Shown here one piece after another: positions 1 to 10,879 of a DNA stretch of 64,000 bases. The translations under genes and the position numbers were made by a program. Within the stretch, counting starts at the first letter, position 1, and the number at the start of each line of letters is the position of its first letter. The DNA is from Carex sylvatica (taxonomy: Eukaryota; Streptophyta; Magnoliopsida; Poales; Cyperaceae). Below the pieces are notes generated by a model that saw only the letters and a list, made by a program, of their open reading frames with translations, had not been told where the DNA came from and did not search any database. The stretch lies in the NCBI GenBank assembly GCA_964058845.1, contig CAXKVR010000006.1, forward strand, positions 581,442-645,441, read 5' to 3'.

Positions 1-94
1 GTTCATCAAATTCGGATCGCATCAGATTTCATTCCAATTAATAGGGATTAAGCAAACACACAGACGCATCAAAAGGTAGAGAAGTGAAAAACTT

Positions 95-219
95 TTAAAT
101 TGTTTTATCAAGAAAGAGCAGAATATTACTGGAGGTATGATGCCTATTTCTTCCTGAATAACCTCCAGTGAATGGCGGTGATGCCCCATAACGAGGTGAG
201 CAACTGCCTCTTCTCTTCT
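95..219 (-). other. Possible terminal exon of an unidentified gene running off the left edge
   Basis: On the minus strand a TTTCAG acceptor (about 220-225) is followed by an open frame of about 40 codons that ends in TAA at 95-97. The frame is rich in Gly, Ser, Arg, Pro and Tyr (for example GSCSPRYGASPPFTGGYSGR) and resembles the low-complexity tails of SR-type RNA-binding proteins. That resemblance is only compositional; I do not recognise the protein. A CT-rich stretch on the same strand at about 770-905 could be a 5' leader. It could also be a chance open frame or an alternatively spliced exon with a premature stop. Confidence 0.28.
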
Positions 220-1290
220 CTGAAATTAAAAAAATTATAACTACTGAAAACCTTGGAGTACTGAACCTTAACCAATCCTTAATTGAAACCTACATAGACA
301 ATTCACCACAAAATAATTAAAAAGTTAAATAAAGTAATACAGTTAAGCTTTAAATTAATCTTTAAATCTTAGAATTCCAGATCATGCATATGAAATGTCT
401 AATTTATGCCAACCCATTAATTACATTATTTCGCCCAAGGCAAATGGAATATCGGAGAAATTAATTCAAAGTTCATGAGCATACCATGAAAAATTAGAAT
501 ATGTTAGTAATATCTATAAATTCTAGCAACATTGGGATCTGAAAAAACAAGGAAAAATATCAGAATTAGAGAAATTAAGCAAAGCACCCACAAGGCCACA
601 CCTCATACATTTGTTAAAGAGAAAGAGATGGAAATTGTGAGTTGGGAAGAAGGGTACCTTAAGCAATGTCTAAGAATAAGATTTGATGAGTCCTTTAAAC
701 CAGTCCTTGTAATCGGAGAGAGTAATTGTGAAGTTATAATTTATTTATTTCTAGACTGAAATGGGAAATGGTAGTGCGTACATAGAGAGAGAGAGCAGAA
801 GAGAGATATCAGAGACGGAGTGGAGACTGAAGAGAGGAGTCGATGACGGTTTTTTCGCTCTCACGAAAATCATCGGAGAAAAGAGTTTCATCTGCGCGGG
901 TGTGATTTCCGTGGAGTGGGAATGAAAAAATTATGTCTTTTTTTGGGCTATCGCAATAGCCATCAACTGGGGCATTGTGATGACAAAGGGAATCAGTGAT
1001 TCCTGCGCTTATTCCCTTCGTCTTCTAACCAAACACGGTAATGACAAAATGGCATTGAGATACCAAGGAATCACTCTCCGATAGAATGAACCAAACATCC
1101 CCTGGTCACGCAAAATATGAGATATCTTAGAGGATACGCACTCTTTTAGGACGAGGTAAAGTGAGGTAGAGGCGATAACCACATTGCTGGAAATAAATCT
1201 GCTGGTGATTCCAGTGGAATAACAGGGTCCTGTTATTATAATTCCAACCATTCAACTTCGTTGAGATTCGTAGATGAAAAAGTTTCTTTA
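220..1290. other. Gene-free stretch, transposon fragments
   Basis: No coding exon is convincing here. The ORF at 532-759 has no recognisable features. Positions about 1100-1135 match the terminal inverted repeat (GAGATATCT plus GAGGATACG) of the MITE family found at 2891-3059 and upstream of VPS16. Positions about 1190-1236 are an inverted copy of part of the 119-bp tandem repeat that follows. Confidence 0.5.
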
Positions 1291-1640
1291 TTGAGATTCG
1301 CACACATAAAACTTTGAATAGTTGAGATTGGAATAACATGACCCTGTTATTCCATTAGAATCACAACATATTTATTTCCCACATTGCTAGGGTGCACAGG
1401 AAGCCATTATTGAGATTCGCACACATAAAACTTTGAATAGTTGAGATTGGAATAACATGACCCTGTTATTCCATTAGAATCACAACATATTTATTTCCCA
1501 CATTGCTAGAGTGCACAGAAAGCCATTATTGAGATTCGCACACAGAAAACTTTGAATGGTTGAGATTGAAATAACACGACCCATTGGAATCACAGCAGAT
1601 TTATTTCCCACATTGCTAGGGTGCACAGGAAGCCATTATT
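1291..1640. repeat. 119-bp tandem repeat, three units
   Basis: Three head-to-tail units begin at 1291, 1410 and 1529, each with TTGAGATTCGCACAC. The first two are nearly identical. The third has a deletion of about 14 bases in its middle. Each intact unit contains the small palindrome GGAATAACA - TGTTATTCC. A related inverted segment lies just upstream at about 1190-1236, so the array may have grown from a palindromic MITE. Confidence 0.85.
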
Positions 1641-2890
1641 TTCATATTAAAGTTTTTTTTGGGACCAAACTTTATAATTAAAAAAAAAAATATATATATT
1701 ATTTTCTAAAATAGATACAACATTCTTATTTATTGACCATTCAAAATTATTGTTTTGAACGATTCAGAAAAAAAGATTTTATATCTATGTTTTTCGTAAT
1801 AAATTTATAAAAATTATAGAGATATAATTTTGTTATATGGAATTCAAACAGAGAATTCATATCCTTCGAAATAACATTTTTTTTTTGTTAATTAAGAGAG
1901 TAACACGACGGATTATCTTGATGTTATGGTTTATAATGTCTGTCGGACGTTATAAGTCATAACAGTTTTTTTATATTTCAAAATCTGACAAATTCATTTA
2001 TTATTGTCAATTTTTGTTTTGTTGTTCCTATTAATAAAAAAATTGGAATTGATTGGAAATAAAATTTTGGTTAAGGAGAAGTTATTTTTTCTATATCTTG
2101 ATTTAGGTGAAGGGCAGGGTTATATACATGGTGTTCGAAATAAAATTTTGGTTTTTGACACCGCGGGCTCTCCTTAAAAACAGGCATTTTATGTTCAGAC
2201 GTCCACTTCTTAGTTCTTGGGTTGGATTTGGTCCATTACCTTAAAAGACAGTGTCTGATTTATTTTTTTAAATTAATGCTTACATGCACGGATTTACATA
2301 GACATACCAGCTGTTTATGTGAATTTACAATCTCTGAGTGTTGAGATTTCGGATAGGTTGTAGTGCAACAATTTGAATAATTTCAAGATTTGTTCACTAT
2401 CTGAAAATCAGAATCCATGCATAAAATTAAGCTCAGGATTAAATATAGAGTTTATCACTAGACGCGTAGCGTAAACTTCAAGTCTAGTTTAGCAATAGTC
2501 TTCTTCTCCTTTCCTTGTCGTGTCAGATTCATGCAACAACCCAGCAGTCATGCCTCTATCAGTATTCACACGAACAGGTTGACCAACTACTGTAATTCGG
2601 TATGCTAGTACCGAATTGACAACCCCTTTCTTTCGTTCTGTCTCTCTTTCGTTTTATGGAAAAATGGAATAGAATGGCTAACCGAATTCTTAAAAGATCA
2701 TTGCATATTTATATAACATATGCACCAGTTCATTCGAGCCTATTCATGGCACTAATTCGTTGAGCCCTTTCAGAAGACTTATGTGATCTGATCAGATGAG
2801 AACAGAAAATTCGAACCTAGTCCAACAAGAAATAACCAAATATTAATTATAAATATAGCCCAATATATTCTGATTTTAGTACATTTCTAA
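1641..2890. other. Gene-free AT-rich stretch
   Basis: No gene is seen. Positions about 1940-2110 are a close direct copy of about 10898-11030 plus 11283-11325, on the other side of the receptor-like protein gene. The rest is AT-rich with no recognised feature. Confidence 0.5.
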
Positions 2891-3059
2891 CACTGAGATA
2901 TCTCAAAAGTAGAGTGTTTTCTTTATAAATCTCAACTATTCAAATAAGCTATATACGAATTTCGAAGCACAAATAATACTGGCCCCATGCGCTATCCCCG
3001 AATAGGCAACAGACACGTCAGTCACTCAAAAATTGAAACATCTCAGAGGATACGCACTC
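2891..3059. mobile_element. MITE, same family as the element upstream of VPS16
   Basis: The right end TCTCAGAGGATACGCACTC and left end CTGAGATATCTCAAAA are inverted relatives of each other. The interior is the reverse complement of 21190-21300, including TGCCTATTCGGGG and CAGTATTATTTGTGCTT. No clear target-site duplication remains, so this is an older copy. Confidence 0.65.
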
Positions 3060-3680
3060 CTGTTATGTTTGCATAATTTACTTTTTAGTCATTATAGGCT
3101 TTCCTATTTTTACAAATTCTAATTGATCGTATATTCATGAATTATAATACAAACTTCAAAGGTCAATATAAGATAAATTAAATGTGACTTTGATTTTTAT
3201 CTGCTGCATATATGTTAACATATATTAATTCCAAAGACTGAAACTCAGCCTACTATATATTGTTATTCTTTTGTTAAGATGGTCACAAATCAAGTTGGAA
3301 TTCATTTGCACCTTCAACATGATCATCCCATAATTAATTCTATATATGTAGGGATATATATGGTTCTGTTCTGTTTTCAGAAAGAAATTAAGAGAACTAA
3401 TTTTTAATTCCGACTTTTTTTAGAGCTAGGTTTTATTCATACCAATACAAACCCCAAGATTGTTTCAAGATATTAAGCTTATGTTCAGTATATGGTACTA
3501 TTAGACCAAATTCACCACATTGATACCTTTGTTAACAAACAATCACAAAAATAGTTCCTAACATACATTTTGTGCCCTTTGTGTATAAAAAATTATATTT
3601 AATAGACAAACACACTCTCATGAAAATACATAGTGATTTATACCCATTTATTATTACAAAGACCTTACATATAATATCCA
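3060..3680. other. Downstream flank of the receptor-like protein gene
   Basis: AT-rich sequence 3' of the minus-strand receptor gene. It presumably contains its 3' UTR and polyadenylation region. No other feature is seen. Confidence 0.45.
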
Positions 3681-6254
3681 TCAGTGAATATGTTGAATGT
3701 AAAACCTATCTATAATGAAATTAAACCACTTTCTTCCATTTTCCCATAATATCGTTGCCCAAATTACAAAGACAAACCCCACACCTATCCCCAATCCAAT
3801 AGGAACAGAGATCCAATTTACATCAGTTGAAGACTTTGAAGGCAAACTTTTATTAAACACATAATTTGTAGGAGTTGTTGGGCACTGTATCGATAAAGGA
3901 CTTCCACACAATCCAGGGTTACCTAAGTAAGAATCATTTGAAAAGGTTGAGAACTGACGTGCTTTTGGTATTTCTCCAACTAAATTGTTGTATGACAGAT
4001 TTAGTTCAGAAAGAAAAGTGAGAGAGGTGAGTTCTTGAGGGATGTGTCCGGAAAACTGATTGGAGGAGAGATCCAGTAATTGAAGTTGCTTTAAATTACC
4101 AAATTGTTGTGGAATTGGACCAATCAGGACATTATGTGATAGGTTAAGTACATCAAGTGACTTGAGTTTCCCGATCTCTTCAGGTATTCTCCCCCAAAAT
4201 GTATTATTTGACAGATCAATGTAGCTTAATATGTTAAGTGAGTGTATCACATCAAAACTCTGTCCTTTGTATGTGACTGAAGCTCCATACGAAATGTCAC
4301 CTAGACTCATCCTAAAAAACCATGCGGAATTTGTAATAGATGCACTCATCATAACCTTTAGATTCATGAAAATATTTTTAGGCAATGTACCACTGAAATG
4401 ATTTGAGGAAAGGTCAAGAACTTTTAGCATGGGGAAAAAGGAATCATTTCCTTTTGTTTTGATTTCCACGTCTGAAATTTCTCCATAAAACATATTCGAT
4501 CTTAAGATAAGAACTCTCAAATTTACAAGATTTCCCAGCCAATAGGGAAATATGTTCACTATCTGGTTGTTTTCCATGTCTAAGATCACGAGATTTATTG
4601 TTTTAAGTCCACGGGCTTGACTGATATTTTGTAGCAATGGCCCGCTTAATTTGTTACTTTTCAGGTAAAGCAGTTCCAATTCAGTTTCTTTTAGAAGGCA
4701 AGATGGAATTATTCCTGTTAAATTGTTATATGAAAGATCAAGCGCTGTTAGTGATGTCATATTACAAATGGAAAGGGGAATCTCTCCCGTGATACTATTA
4801 TTTGAGAGGTCTAAGAAGTAAATATTTGTTTGGTAATTCAGAAAAGTAGGGAAATCTATTAAATTGCACGATGCCAGCTGGATAAATTCTATTTGTGGAA
4901 ATGAAGCATAGAATGACTCGTTATGATTTTCTCCTTCTATTATTGAAAACTTGTTGTTGGAGAGATCTAGAGCATCTAGGTACTTATTGTACTTGATGAA
5001 TCTTGAAATTGACAATTGTCCTTGAAGATTGTTGTCTGCAAGGCCAATATTTGCCAAATTTGATGATCCATTTGAGAACTCTGCTGGTAGATATCCTGAG
5101 AATTGGTTATCTGATAGACCCAAAGATTCCAAAGAAGGGTGAGAAAACAAAGACATGGGTATAGTACCTATCAATGTGTTTGACACTAAGTCCAATTCTT
5201 CAAGCCTTGTAAGGTTTGTTATTGAAGGTGGAATTTCTCCATAGATGTTACAGTTGTAAAGAATCAATACCGATAAGTATTGGAGATTTCCAATCGAATC
5301 TGGTAGTGAACCAGTGAAATTTATACCTGAAAGATCCAGATATTGCCAAATGCTTTGTTTGGTGAATTCTGCCAGTTCACCGGACAACATTGAATTGCCA
5401 TATAATTCAAGTTTTGTTAGATTTGTAAGGTGGAATATTTCATGCGGTAAATTTCCTCTTAATCCACAACCTACCATGGATAGCTCCTGAAGAGTTGGGC
5501 CTACTTGAAAAACTGCCTTGCCCCACTCAGATCCACTGAGTGAAAGGTCAACCCCATTCAAGCGAAGAACTTGAAGCTTAGTGAGGTTGCTGAGTAAGTT
5601 TTTTAGGCCTGTATCATGAAGGTACGAGGGATAGTCGTAGATTAGATTTGATAAGTCAAGGTACATAAGGTTGGTGAGGGCAGAAATTCTGATCGGAATT
5701 TGACCGGTAAAGCCAGAATCGGACAAGTCGAGATGGGTTAAATTAGCAAGTCGCTCAAACCCAGTTTGTGGAAGGGTAATATTAAGGAAGTTGTTCGAAG
5801 AAAGGTCGAGGTACTGAAGAGAGCTGAGATTAAAAATGCCCCTCGGAACTTGGCCGACAAAGCCAGAATAGGATAAATCAAGATGGGTTAAATTATCAAG
5901 TCGCTCAAACTCGGTTTGTGGAAGTATAACACCATGGAAATCGTTACATGAAAGGTTGAGGTTCTGAAGAGAGCTGAGGTTGAACAAAGCTGGGTTGATT
6001 TCACCCGAGATGGATCTGTTAAAAAGGTTGACTGTAGTCACCATACCGGTTTGCTTATCGCATGTGATACCATCCCATATGCAACAGTCGGTACTTGCAT
6101 TCCATGAATGGAGTTCAGTGGTGTTGAAACCTTGCTTGAGTTGAATCAAGGCGTCACCTTGGTGAGGAAGGCAGTGGGCTTGTGTTAGAATGGTGGTTTT
6201 GATGGATAAGGAGATGAGAACAAGTGATAGGAAAAGAAGTACAGAAAGGACCAT
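3681..6254 (-). CDS. Leucine-rich-repeat receptor-like protein (Cf/RLP type)
   Basis: A single 857-codon exon. Residues 1-28 are a hydrophobic signal peptide. A Cys-containing LRR N-cap follows (CLPHQGDALIQLKQ, then DCCIWDGITC). Extracellular LRRs of the LxxLDLSxNxFxGxIP type come next, with many NxS/T sites. A non-LRR island around residues 645-670 (GASVTYKG) is followed by the last four repeats and the Cys-containing C-cap LGNPGLCGSPLS. One membrane span at about 815-837 leads to a 20-residue tail with no kinase. Family members sit at the plasma membrane and work with SOBIR1/BAK1-type kinases in immunity or development; the ligand here is unknown. At 857 residues it is shorter than most Cf-like proteins, and the repeat wording around residues 542-562 (QARGLKTINLVILDMENN) suggests that part of an LRR has been lost. 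The frame is intact. Confidence 0.95.
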   Translation of the reverse strand: MVLSVLLFLSLVLISLSIKTTILTQAHCLPHQGDALIQLKQGFNTTELHSWNASTDCCIWDGITCDKQTGMVTTVNLFNRSISGEINPALFNLSSLQNLNLSCNDFHGVILPQTEFERLDNLTHLDLSYSGFVGQVPRGIFNLSSLQYLDLSSNNFLNITLPQTGFERLANLTHLDLSDSGFTGQIPIRISALTNLMYLDLSNLIYDYPSYLHDTGLKNLLSNLTKLQVLRLNGVDLSLSGSEWGKAVFQVGPTLQELSMVGCGLRGNLPHEIFHLTNLTKLELYGNSMLSGELAEFTKQSIWQYLDLSGINFTGSLPDSIGNLQYLSVLILYNCNIYGEIPPSITNLTRLEELDLVSNTLIGTIPMSLFSHPSLESLGLSDNQFSGYLPAEFSNGSSNLANIGLADNNLQGQLSISRFIKYNKYLDALDLSNNKFSIIEGENHNESFYASFPQIEFIQLASCNLIDFPTFLNYQTNIYFLDLSNNSITGEIPLSICNMTSLTALDLSYNNLTGIIPSCLLKETELELLYLKSNKLSGPLLQNISQARGLKTINLVILDMENNQIVNIFPYWLGNLVNLRVLILRSNMFYGEISDVEIKTKGNDSFFPMLKVLDLSSNHFSGTLPKNIFMNLKVMMSASITNSAWFFRMSLGDISYGASVTYKGQSFDVIHSLNILSYIDLSNNTFWGRIPEEIGKLKSLDVLNLSHNVLIGPIPQQFGNLKQLQLLDLSSNQFSGHIPQELTSLTFLSELNLSYNNLVGEIPKARQFSTFSNDSYLGNPGLCGSPLSIQCPTTPTNYVFNKSLPSKSSTDVNWISVPIGLGIGVGFVFVIWATILWENGRKWFNFIIDRFYIQHIH

Positions 6255-6331
6255 TGCAGGAGAGAAAGAGTAAGCAAGACAATTTTAAGCGGTGCTTGGT
6301 TGTAAAGGGTTGAGTATACATACATACATAC

Positions 6332-6347
6332 ATATATATATATATAA
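6332..6347 (-). promoter_or_regulatory. TATA-like run upstream of the receptor-like protein
   Basis: A TA run lies about 80 bases upstream of the ATG, a normal distance for a plant TATA box and short leader. It merges into a TACA microsatellite, so length variation could alter the promoter. That role is inferred from position only. Confidence 0.4.
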
Positions 6348-6350
6348 GAG

Positions 6351-7426
6351 CATGTATAAAGATCTCAAAATAAAAAACGTTAATCAAAATTAATTGAACA
6401 GAGAAAAGTCTTGACTTAACAGAAGACATGGAGAGCGGAGAAAATATGGTCTTTGGTCTTGGAATATTAACTTGCAAAATTAAATTAATGAAAACAACCA
6501 ATTTTTTGGTCTTGGAGAACGCGCAAAATTAATGAAACATCGTTAATCAATTAGGCTGATTGTGTAATTAAAAATTAAATTAAAACAAACCAATTTCTAA
6601 TCAGTCGGTACTTGCAAAATTCACAGAACTTTCTTAGATTAATAAACAGATTAGGGTAATGTGGGGTTGCGCTAGCTGTTCCACAAATAAAAATAAAAAT
6701 GTTATTAAAAGGTTTTGTGAAGTAATGTTTTATTCCCATTATGATATTTGTCTTATAACTTATTTATTTTTAGTTCTGTGCTGATGCAAAAGAAATTGAC
6801 ATTTTTTTTTGATATGAGGAGGAGCTTGCGAGCCTTCTCCATCATTAAAAAAATGAAAAAAAAATTATCTCCATGCAGAATTTGTACGTGTTTTTTTAAA
6901 TCTTGAGAATAAAAATAAGAAGATAATTGAATGCAGTACTTTTTATTCGGTTTATGGTCAGGTCTAGTATATGCTGTATTAAATACATTTTATAGTACTT
7001 AAGTTTCCTAGATTGTTGTTCTGCTTTGATTATTTTACAATCAATTTATTTTGGTGGAAATAATTATGTATTTGCGTTTCCTATGTATGTACTTCTTTAT
7101 TCGATGGGTTTTATTGGTTGAAAAGGAAAGCTAAATAAACCAAAATAAAAGTTCGGTGAGATTCATAATAATCATAATTAAAAAGTTCATAATACCTAGT
7201 TATTCAATTAGATTTAATAAAATAAATAAATCAAATCTGTAAATATTGAAATTTTTTTTTTGATTGTTATCCATAGAGAAATTTTCTTTCGAATTACCAG
7301 TTTACTGACATTCCAAAAAAAATCGTAAATTGAAGATTATTTTAATATATAGAATTGAAGAGTCCACAATTTATTGTGAAAGTGAAATGAAAAGGAATGC
7401 AGTAATGACAATGTAGAAAAGAAGAG
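6351..7426. other. Gene-free stretch upstream of the receptor-like protein
   Basis: AT-rich sequence without a recognised gene or element. The ORF at 6154-6501 overlaps the receptor start on the same strand and is a shadow. Confidence 0.45.
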
Positions 7427-7457
7427 CTAAGGACTAAGGACTAAGGACTAAGGACTA
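7427..7457. repeat. 7-bp microsatellite (CTAAGGA)n
   Basis: About four perfect CTAAGGA units lead directly into the 89-bp minisatellite. Confidence 0.85.
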
Positions 7458-7956
7458 ATGTTGAGTGATTGTAATTTTACATAAAATATGTGGACTGGAT
7501 TAATGTGGAGAGATTTTACTAATCAGTGTGATGAATAATTCAACTGATGTTGAGTGATTGCAATTTTACATAAAATATGTGGACTGAATTAATGTGGAGA
7601 GACTTGACTAATCAGTGCGATGAATAATTCAACTAATGTTGAGTGATTGCAATTTTACATAAAATATGTGGATTGAATTAATGTGGAGAGACTTGACAAA
7701 TCAGTTGAAAGGGGAGGTAGTACAGTTGGCTAGAAAAAAGCCCTAGAGCTGTTATACCCAAAGGTCGAGAGTTCGATTCTCCCTCACGACTTCGTAGCTT
7801 CTACGAAAGTTTTCAAAAAAAAAAAAGACTTGACAAATCAGTGCGATGAATAATTCAACTGATGTTGAGTGATTGCAATTTTACATAAAATATGTGGACT
7901 AAATTAATGTGGAGAGACTTGACTAATTCAGTGCGATGAATAATTCAACTGATGTT
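7458..7956. repeat. 89-bp minisatellite interrupted by a SINE
   Basis: Units starting with ATGTTGAGTGATTG begin at 7458, 7547, 7636 and 7862. A further start at 7952 diverges after five bases. The spacing is 89, 89, 226 and 90. The 226 equals 89 plus a 137-base insertion (120-base SINE plus a 17-base target duplication). The units are nearly identical, so the array is young. Confidence 0.9.
7706..7825 (+). mobile_element. Short tRNA-derived SINE with perfect 17-bp target duplication
   Basis: A 120-base insert contains an A-box-like TAGTACAGTTGGCTAG (7718-7733) and a B-box-like GAGTTCGATTCTC, about 40 bases apart, and ends in a 12-base A run. The same 17 bases, AGACTTGACAAATCAGT, flank it at 7689-7705 and 7826-7842. 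Removing the insert and one copy restores the 89-bp repeat spacing exactly. The tRNA-like fold is incomplete and the A tail shows retroposition, so this is a SINE and not a working tRNA gene. Confidence 0.85.
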
Positions 7957-9009
7957 AAACGTTGATAGGGATGAAATAAGTCGTTATTTTTTCTATCACT
8001 TAGTCTAAATTATTGTCATTTATCGAGTTGCAATTGCTTATTTTTTAGAGAATCAGATTACTTTTTATTATTTCACTTAATTTTAGAGAATTACTGATTT
8101 TCAATGATATTAGTGCAAAAACAGCCATAAAACGATATAATTCTGACATTTAACCTCAGCCGCACGGATGCCTTCATCCGCATGCGACTCAAAAGTGCAT
8201 CGAGGCCAAGCTTGTATTTTTGTCATAAGTGTCCCATTTCGTTGTGCCTATCACATGTACATACGTACTGTGCTGTGCTGATGCGCAAAGAGAGACACAT
8301 CTGGCCGCGACACTACATATATACCAGCAATTCACTAGTTACAGTATTTTCATTTATGAGTTTATTATTAAGTAACCATGGTGCATATAAATTTTACAAT
8401 AACTACTAAGGGATCAAATTATTTGTAGTGATAGCATAAAAGGGTCATGAATTTCTTTCTCCATGTAGCTTCGTTTTTATGACAATGTCGTTGTATTTTT
8501 TTTTTTTGTCAGGTCCTGCATAAATTATTGTAACAAAACAACGTGATTATCTATTTTTGCCCTCAATAATTTTCATTAATTGCTTACTCTCGCTCAAATG
8601 TGAAAAACAGTGAATAAAAGATAAGATGTAACAAAAGTTGTAGAAAAAACAAGTTCAAGATGAGCTTTTTTTCCTCATCATTTGATGAAGTGAGATGCTA
8701 TTTTTCTATGCAGAAATGTGGAATCAAAAAAACAAAATTGCAATACAACGTGGTGTTTGTTTTATGAGTGTGGCATTTTTTTTCAATATTTAATCAAGAG
8801 AAAAATATGAGATTTTTAAAGGGAAGAGAAGAGATAAAAAGAATGGGAGTAAATTGGGAGGAGGGGAAAGTTTTATATTGATGGGTTCCTAATAAGTATA
8901 AATTATATACATATTCGATCTAGTTTTTATCATAAAATAACGCTAAAAATTTTGTATTTTGAATATAAAGTTAATATAATACACCTAGAATCAAGTTACT
9001 GCGTTTGTT
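7957..9009. other. Gene-free stretch
   Basis: AT-rich sequence. The ORF at 8182-8409 has no domain or codon support. No element boundaries are visible. Confidence 0.4.
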
Positions 9010-10790
9010 TGGCTTTACAGTGCAGGAAATGATGAAAAATGGAGAAAAATACTCCCAGTGCAGCACTGTAGCAGAATGCAGAAATGAAGCATAAACTTAA
9101 AACGACTATAAATTTTGACTCGTAACTCCGTTTTGGGCGTATGACCACTTTTTAGAAAGCTAGCGAGAAGATATACAACCTGAGAAACTAAAAAAAAAAA
9201 TTTGGGATCCAGTGCGGACGCACTCACCACTTAGACGAATTTTCAGCATCTCAGTACTTCACAGAAAAAAGTTCGAGCCTAATGTGGACGCACTCACCTC
9301 CAATGCGGGTCATCTACCCGCACTCAGTACTTAGCCAACTTCAGAAACTTCAGAACAGCATAGAAAATTCATCAGTGCGGGTCAGCCACCCGCATTCATG
9401 CAGAGTGCAAGCGCATTGGACACGCAGACAGTCAAAATTACACGTTTTCAACATGGTTTCTATTTTTAGCGAGCCAGGGACGCATTTTGACAACTAAATT
9501 TGGACACATCAATCCAGAAAAACAAAACAAAGATAGCACCCACTAACCCCACCTTCTAGCCTCTAAATTGGGCATAGTATTTTGCTATATAAGAGGGGTT
9601 CATTTTCCATTCAAGACACAAATCTCTCTCTCTCTCTCTCACCACTTGGTGCATGTCCATTTTCAGAAAATATAGCGATAAATCTGCAGCAATTCTCGGA
9701 GTTCCGGAAGCTTTTCTAGGAAGGAGAAGGAGGTCCAAGCAAGATTTCAGAAAAATAAGGACTCTTGATTCGATAAAGGGTGTAATCATTTCTTTATTTT
9801 ATTTCTTCTTAATTTTGCCAACTTTTGTAATAGATCTCTCCAAGATAGAGTAGATCTCTTTCTAGGAATTTAGGTCAATGCATGAACTTGTTTAATTTTA
9901 TCTTATTCGGTTATTTATTTTTATTATGATTATTTTATCGGATTTGATGTTAATTTCTGAGATTTATCATTTGTGTTAATTACATAATTAGTACTTAAAA
10001 TCGATGTAGTTCCGCTTTGGAATCGAAAGAACCAAAGTAGTTAGGACGAGAGGAGAGTACCAAATTATGAACGCAAATACCTTAGGTTTGGATTAAGATC
10101 TAACCAATTTGTAATCTAAGCCGGAACTACATAAATTAGGGTTAGGGAGTTGGTGAAGGACGTAACTGTGAAATCAAACTCTAATTAGAACATCTCAAAT
10201 TGAATCAGATATTGGTATAAAGGACGTAACTGTGAAGTACCAATATTCGAGGAGATGAGAGACTAACAAGAGCTTATGGTCTAGGTAGCTAGGATGAATG
10301 ACGTAATTGTGAAGTCTGAATTACTTAGGCACGTTATTAATTCACGAAAATGACCCTTAATGACATATTAGGTTACAAATCTCATCAAATCATACATGAA
10401 TTTAAACAATACCAAACAGATAGGATTAATAAGGAATTGTAGACCGAATACCTCTAGATCTTCTCAACTTGAAAGCAACCTAAACTTTTCTTTTCTCTTT
10501 ACTTTACTTTTATTGTTTGAAACATCATCTTTTCGGGTGTTGAACCCAACCTTTAGGATTTTTTAGAACAAATCCCCATTTTCTTTACCTTTTTTTTTAA
10601 TAATATGAAATTAGTTAATAGAGTCAAGAACTAGTAATTATTCATATTCCCTATGAATCGATACCTAAAATACTACATTGATAGGTTGTGCGCTTGCAAT
10701 CAACCATTCTTTGAGTATAAAGATTTATAAATTTAAAAGTTAAACGTGTACAAAATCAAACCTAAAATCTGTACACAAAATACTCAACAG
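9010..10790. mobile_element. Possible solo LTR or LTR-retrotransposon remnant
   Basis: A TATA-like GCTATATAAGAGG (about 9583) is followed by a CT microsatellite and a leader-like region. Further on, the word GGACGTAACTGTGAA occurs at 10158-10172 and 10222-10236, with a variant at 10299-10313. This layout (promoter, leader, short repeated words, ending near CAACAG) resembles a long Ty3/gypsy-type LTR. No gag or pol frame is present, and I could not find a target duplication, so the identity and both ends are uncertain. Confidence 0.3.
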
Positions 10791-10879
10791 TCCCACAGAG
10801 ATATTTTGTCAATAAATTTTGAGAGAAGGTATTTTGTTTGATTTTTTTCAAAGCAAGGTTATTTTATTAAATTTCCCTT

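Noticed and set aside
7711..7800. A tRNA gene at the A-box/B-box sequence
   Set aside because: The fold is incomplete, an A run follows, and a 17-bp target duplication flanks it, so it is a SINE.
8182..8409. A 75-codon plus-strand ORF
   Set aside because: No domain, no signal of selection, and no splice context.
9282..9853. ORFs at 9282-9497 and 9653-9853 as small genes
   Set aside because: They lie in the LTR-like block and have no recognisable features.
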